This document shows positions 60,901 to 64,000 of a stretch of DNA of 64,000 nt, one piece after another. The number at the start of each line of letters is the position of its first letter. Position 1 is the stretch's first letter. The stretch covers positions 15,986,797 through 16,050,796 of the forward strand of contig NC_054740.1 of the NCBI RefSeq assembly GCF_018143015.1, written 5' to 3'. The translations under genes were made by a program, and so were the position numbers. This stretch comes from Lytechinus variegatus. Taxonomy: Eukaryota > Echinodermata > Echinoidea > Temnopleuroida > Toxopneustidae. The notes below the pieces were generated by a model. It saw only the letters and a list, made by a program, of their open reading frames with translations, did no database searches and was not told where the DNA came from.

Positions 60901-63543
60901 AATTGATTGGGTATCATTGAAAATAAACTAAAATAATGGAATTTTAAAGGCTTGCTGAGGAAGTTTCGTTATATTGTTAATACTTATGGTAAACGCTTAT
61001 CTTATTCACTGGGTGACAACCATTAGTTATTACAATAAAAAGAAAATAACTATTCATTTCATAGCAATATTGAGTAGTAATCTCTAAAATTGTCTTTGAA
61101 ACAATTTCTTTACAATTTTTATTACTCATTACTTCTATCATTCAAACATCAAGGATTTTTTTACACATCCTTGTTGCAGTGATGTGTCATAAAATTGATT
61201 TCAATTTCAAGTTACAGTCTACTGTAATAAGCTACTGGAATTCTGTCCATTGATTGGGCGAGAAGAACAGGAATTATTTTTTATTTGCAATTACAGTCAA
61301 GAATTGAAAGAAATGATCAGATCACAATAATTAATTTTACTATTAAACATGAAATAGAGGTGAGTCATCAAATAATTTGTTTTCTGATTCTTCAATAGGT
61401 GTTTACAATCACAAAAACCCACAGAAGTCAATACACCAGTGCCTAGCATGTCTATGGATGGTGTTATTACAGAAGAAGGAGAATCAAATGAGGCAGTGCC
61501 TCAGAGTTCAACACAAGCAGCTGCATCCTCATCAAGCCAGGTACAGGACACCATTAATTTCAATCCAGCAAAGACTTCATCCTCAGATAAACTGTCCATA
61601 CAAGGTTTTTTTTAATGGAAGGTGTGGTATTCATGCTTTTCTAGGTCGTTTAGGGCCATTTTTTTTTTATTTTAGTCTCTTTTCTCTTTTTCTAAATGTA
61701 TACCGGTAATCATTATTAAATGGCCAGAGAAGGTGAAGATTGACATATATAGGTAGATCAGTTTTATGTTTATTTGTTTGTCTGTTTTAAACTTATTAAT
61801 TCTGTTTGTTGTTTTTAGGCAAGCCATACTCCATACACATGGAGGATAGACCTTGGTAAAACAGAACAGTATTGGGCAGGTTAGTATATGATTAACTTGT
61901 AACATGAAAGAAATGTGTTACAGTTAGATTGAATTGTAATCATAAGCAGAATATCTACATGTTAATTATAGCAGACATAAACAACCCTTCAATGACCTCA
62001 TCCCAAAAAAGGCAAAAAAATCTCAGATATTTGATATTTTGAACAATAGTATTTACTTACACCTAAAAAAAAGGCAATAATGAGAGCCATCTCTGTGATT
62101 GCTTTCAGCCTATGCATCAGTTTGACACAGACAGGCAAATTCAATATATGCAAGCTGAACTAATGTATAAGGGGTTGGTTTCATGACATTTGTTCTGGCG
62201 ATGGAAAATATGCATCTTATCTCAAACATAAACTCTAACCTCCAAAATCAAATAAACCCTAATCCTTATCTTTACATTATTCTGAACAAAAAAATCTAGT
62301 TCAATCCTAACTCTATTGCCCTCGGAGATAGTAAGAGTGGAGCAAGTGGTGTTTCATTATACAAAAACAAACAAAAAACTGAAAATTTGATCCAAATCGG
62401 ACAAGGAATAACAAAGTTATGGCATTTTAAAGATATGCATTATTCCAGTGAAATAGTTCTAGCCATGTCTTCATGAATATTCAATTAGCAAACTGATGTC
62501 ATATCTCCACTTGTTCTATTTTATTTTATTAAGTGATATTAGGTTATATTCGATTGCTTTTCCTTCAAGAACCAAAAATATTGGAATTACAACTGATTAA
62601 GTGCATTAGATATTCATTGATGCAACTTATTTCTTTATAAGGGAGACGTGTCATTCACACATGTATGAAAAGATTATGATTTCATGTAATAACTTAAAAA
62701 AGAAGAAAGTAGGGATGGGACATCATCAGCCCATCTAACGAATATTCATGACGATGTGCATATAACTGTTTTCACAATATATTGCTAAATTTTAAAATTC
62801 AATAACTTTGTTGTTTTAGCTATTTGTTTATCAGATTTTGATGAAACTTTCAGAGCATTCCCATAAGGCTGTCTTTGATCATGTGATACAGTTTATTTTA
62901 TAATAATGTACATGCACTCCTGTCTTTATTTATTTCTCATATCTTGTAAGAATAAGACATTTTAAATTAATTGCTACCAAACAACAATGTATATTTACAC
63001 CAGGGTCTTGTAACATAACATTTAGCGACCAATTGTACAGTTGATTTGTCTGCTTGTGCTTAATTTGCACATGATGACAAATGTAGATCAATAATTCGAA
63101 TCAGTCATAAGATCAAGCACTGAGCTCTGTGATACAGGGCTCACATCATCTGTGGAGTGTCGTGGCCCAGTGGATTTGTCTCTGGACTTTGAAGCAGAGG
63201 GTTGTGGGTTTGAATCCAAGTCATGGCTTATGTTCCTGATCCACATTGACCTTGCACTCAATCCAGTTACGATGAATAGGTACCTGGTAGGATTTATTCC
63301 TTAAATGCTTTGGCGTCTGTAAGGCAGCTTTGCTACAGCCTGGGTAATAATATGATCAAGCGAAGTTGAATATATGCTCTATAAAAATTGACATATTATC
63401 ATTATCATTATTATTATTGTGATGTGATTACCGATGATGATCCTCTTTGTCTTCCCTGCTGTTTGATTGGTTTATAGGTTGGTTCAGAGGAATGTCAAAT
63501 CTCTTTCTTTCTTGTAATGTTCCAAAGATGCTCATATTAGCTG
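48828..63543 (+). CDS. PPME1: Protein phosphatase methylesterase 1 gene (partial, first ten coding exons)
   Basis: PPME1 is an alpha/beta-hydrolase that removes the methyl ester from the C-terminal Leu of the PP2A catalytic subunit and holds inactive PP2A. Exons 48828-48907, 56195-56303, 56924-57016, 57769-57872, 58441-58598, 59114-59204, 59617-59682, 61399-61540, 61819-61879 and 63478-63543 join with matching phases into about 323 residues. Visible parts in order: a basic Pro-rich N-terminus; RKRDFTPLPWSNYF; FLHGGGHSALSW (oxyanion loop); GHSMGG with the nucleophile Ser; VVIDVVEG with the catalytic Asp; a low-complexity Ser/Gln/Glu insert at the place of the acidic insert of the human protein; and YTWRIDLGKTEQYW then GWFRGMSNLFL. 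The catalytic His exon lies beyond the right edge. Intron 1 is 7.3 kb; intron 2 is an AT-AC U12-type intron. No disruption is seen. Confidence 0.96.
49014..49511. mobile_element. Inverted-repeat element in PPME1 intron 1
   Basis: GTACGGTATGGTAGTG at the left and CACTATACTATACCGTAC at the right are inverted ends. ATCGTATTACCGAAC and GTTCGGTAATAC blocks are mirrored inside. The target duplication is not resolved. Confidence 0.6.
49868..50930. mobile_element. Element with GGGGCCCGTTTCTCAACACC ends
   Basis: The left end GACTCCTGGGGCCCGTTTCT continues CAACACC, and the right end GGTGTTGAGAAACGGGCCCC continues TGGAGTC: near-perfect inverted termini of about 30 bp around 1 kb. Subterminal CGTTTCACGAAGCC and CTTTCGTGAAACAGG are also mirrored. 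No transposase. Confidence 0.75.
51610..53225. mobile_element. Non-autonomous hAT element with TAGTGCTGTAGCTCGG ends
   Basis: Ends TAGTGCTGTAGCTCGG and CCGAGCTACAGCACTA with an exact 8-bp duplication ATTGATCA (51602-51609 and 53226-53233). GC-rich subterminal regions contain CCCGG and CGAACCCGG words on both sides. No transposase frame. Confidence 0.85.
53768..55270. mobile_element. TA-flanked mariner-like non-autonomous element, 1.5 kb
   Basis: Inverted ends share ACAATAAAAAAAGTAAGTCC (left) and, reversed, ACAACAAAAAAAGTAAGTCC (right), flanked by TA on both sides, as for Tc1/mariner-type insertion. Removing it restores the AGATCTATAGTTCATGAAAC phrase of the host tandem unit. No transposase. 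A small insertion with CAGGGGGCCGTGG ends sits inside at about 54117-54249. Confidence 0.75.
54117..54249. mobile_element. Small element with CAGGGGGCCG / CGGCCCC ends
   Basis: About 130 bp, with a G-run after the left end and TGCATGGTCAGCTGACCCCC near the right. Flanks share TGTATTG. A related fragment lies near 29105-29170. Class uncertain, possibly hAT-like. Confidence 0.5.
55559..55801. mobile_element. Short MITE (GGGCCCCGTCTTACAAAGAG ends)
   Basis: GGGCCCCGTCTTAC at the left and ATAAGACGGGCCC at the right are inverted. It lies in PPME1 intron 1, shortly before exon 2. Confidence 0.6.
56195..56303 (+). CDS. PPME1: PPME1 coding exon 2
   Basis: Encodes RPSGGKPHGIGRKRDFTPLP, then WSNYFDSCEDVVLNDND. 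The RKRDF.P.PW..YF core is conserved with human PPME1. It ends exactly before ATATCCTT, the 5' site of a U12 intron; no GT donor in the right phase exists. Confidence 0.93.
56304..56923 (+). other. PPME1 intron 2: minor-class (U12) AT-AC intron
   Basis: The 5' end is ATATCCTT (56304-56311), the U12 5' site consensus. TCCTTGAC at 56904-56911 matches the U12 branch site, with the branch A at 56910, 13 bases before the terminal AC at 56922-56923. Splicing here keeps phase 0 and gives NDND|SFRVYKKG, matching the ETGKDTFRVYKSG region of human PPME1. No conventional GT-AG choice fits. Confidence 0.9.
56924..57016 (+). CDS. PPME1: PPME1 coding exon 3 (HGGGHS oxyanion loop)
   Basis: Encodes SFRVYKKGNEGPVVFFLHGG, then GHSALSWALLA; the HGGGHSALSW block is diagnostic of the family. 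Phase 0 at both ends, donor GCA|GTAAGT. Confidence 0.96.
57769..57872 (+). CDS. PPME1: PPME1 coding exon 4
   Basis: Encodes LTGMVNCRVVAMDMRGHGDT, then HTSHCEDLSADTLA, matching the CRIVALDLRSHGET...EDLSAETMA stretch of human PPME1. Acceptor gcaacag, donor CCAG|GTGAGC, phase 2. Confidence 0.95.
58441..58598 (+). CDS. PPME1: PPME1 coding exon 5 (nucleophile Ser and catalytic Asp)
   Basis: Encodes GHSMGGAIAIHTA, with the nucleophile Ser in the G-x-S-x-G elbow, and LVPSLLGLVVIDVVEG, with the catalytic Asp. Ends in phase 1 at GAAG|GTAAAT. Confidence 0.97.
59114..59204 (+). CDS. PPME1: PPME1 coding exon 6
   Basis: Encodes GTAMDALQSMQSFLRGRPKQ, then FKSLEYAIEW, nearly the same as in vertebrates. 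Ends in phase 2 at GGGC|GTATGT. Confidence 0.96.
59617..59682 (+). CDS. PPME1: PPME1 coding exon 7
   Basis: Encodes AVKTGQIRNVESARVSMLGQ and VK. Acceptor catgacag, donor AACC|GTAAGT. The following intron holds the Tc1/mariner-like element. Confidence 0.96.
59726..60704. mobile_element. Tc1/mariner-like non-autonomous element, 979 bp
   Basis: Terminal inverted repeats of about 35 bp, CAGTGCGTATCAAAAAAAAG then TTTACACTTTGAAAAA, mirrored at the right, with TA at both flanks (59724-59725 and 60705-60706). The CAGT start is typical of Tc1-like ends. No transposase frame. It lies in PPME1 intron 7. Confidence 0.88.
61399..61540 (+). CDS. PPME1: PPME1 coding exon 8 (low-complexity insert)
   Basis: Encodes PCLQSQKPTEVNTPVPSMSM, then DGVITEEGESNEAVPQSSTQ and AAASSSSQ, at the position of the acidic, poorly conserved insert of human PPME1. 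The donor CAG|GTACAG (phase 0) is required by the next exon; the frame stays open beyond it to about 61606, so an alternative longer exon would shift the frame. Confidence 0.88.
61819..61879 (+). CDS. PPME1: PPME1 coding exon 9
   Basis: Encodes ASHTPYTWRIDLGKTEQYWA, matching HPYTWRIELAKTEKYW in human. Ends in phase 1 at GCAG|GTTAGT. Confidence 0.95.
62333..62880. mobile_element. Palindromic MITE, family P (copy E)
   Basis: Mirrored blocks GAAAATTTGATCCAAATCGG / AGATTTTGATGAAACTTTC and CTTCATGAATATTCAATTAG / CTAACGAATATTCATGACG. Boundaries are approximate. It lies in PPME1 intron 9. Confidence 0.65.
63151..63419 (+). repeat. tRNA-derived SINE (family 1), diverged copy
   Basis: Starts TGTGGAGTGTCGTGGCCCAG, has GGGTTTGAATCC as a decayed B box and ends ATTATCATTATTATTATTG. 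It lies 60 bp upstream of PPME1 exon 10. Confidence 0.8.
63478..63543 (+). CDS. PPME1: PPME1 coding exon 10 (last one in the window)
   Basis: Encodes GWFRGMSNLFLSCNVPKMLI and LA, matching GWFRGLSNLFLSCPIPKLLLLA. Ends in phase 1 at GCTG|GTGAGT; the next exon, expected to start with V/I-D-R-L-D, is outside. Confidence 0.95.
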
Positions 63544-64000
63544 GTGAGTCGCACATGATTGTATTTTTCCTCTACCAGTTTTAAATTCTGTTAGCCAACG
63601 CTTAGCAGAGTTTAATTTCTTGACTATTCTGAAAGAAACATGAATGCTAAAGCTTATTTTCAAATTTTTTATGTATCCCTAAAGATTACTAAAAAGAGTT
63701 AAGACTGACTTTTTTTAAAATATAGTTGATTTAAAAAAGATCAAAGTCTAAGGGTGATTATGTTTTGATCAATCTCTGGCGATCACTTTCACTTTCTTCC
63801 TCCACCCTCCTATTTTTACTTTCAAACTTTTCATAAATTTTCTCTCCGTCCTTGGATAGTCTTTTTTTCTCTCTCTTGTAATTTGACCAAAATATTTCAA
63901 TAATATGTGATTAGTATACATTTGTCATTTGGTTCTTCACAGAGGCAAGGGTGCTTAAATTGTCTCTTTTTTGATAAATTTTACCCTTTTTCAATGCTCT

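Noticed and set aside
63151-63230. tRNA gene
   Set aside because: A and B boxes are there, but no cloverleaf closes and the body and tail match two other SINE copies.

Overview
The window is animal nuclear DNA, AT-rich, intron-rich and packed with short non-autonomous DNA transposons. The best guess is an echinoderm, probably a sea urchin. This rests on the tRNA-headed SINEs, the AGATCTAG-rich stretches, the many foldback elements with poly-G/poly-C runs and the residues of the two conserved genes. The species was not established. Most long open frames here are shadows of repeats; the real genes are cut into short exons.

Two conserved genes can be assembled exon by exon with matching phases. 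On the minus strand, positions 1642-8779 hold the first six coding exons of pirin (PIR), with all four iron ligands; its 3' end lies beyond the left edge. On the plus strand, positions 48828-63543 hold the first ten coding exons of protein phosphatase methylesterase 1 (PPME1), with the HGGG loop, the GHSMGG nucleophile and the catalytic Asp; the last exons, with the catalytic His, lie beyond the right edge. PPME1 intron 2 is a minor-class (U12) AT-AC intron with a textbook 5' site, branch site and AC end. The two genes have unrelated jobs (nuclear iron cofactor; PP2A demethylation) and there is no sign that they work together.

Between them is about 40 kb of accessory DNA. 8.9-17 kb holds nested transposons: a 2.6-kb hAT element with an exact 8-bp target duplication sits inside a foldback element with a near-perfect 9-bp duplication. 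17-25 kb holds weak candidate exons on the minus strand, an intact 446-bp foldback element with an exact 9-bp duplication, and a plausible two-exon small gene. 26-27.4 kb holds a LINE 3' end. 31-48.6 kb is dominated by a large, diverged, collinear inverted duplication (arms about 32.17-38.7 kb and 44.7-48.58 kb). Its left arm carries a 110-bp minisatellite, and its loop carries a tandem-repeat element and a hAT element inside another hAT element. The right arm ends about 250 bp before the PPME1 start codon.

PPME1 introns contain more elements: a hAT element with an 8-bp duplication (51.6-53.2 kb), a TA-flanked element inserted into a tandem-repeat element (53.3-55.4 kb), and a Tc1/mariner-like element (59.7-60.7 kb). 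No rRNA gene, functional tRNA gene or CRISPR array was seen, and no retrovirus-like or Polinton-like element was recognised.
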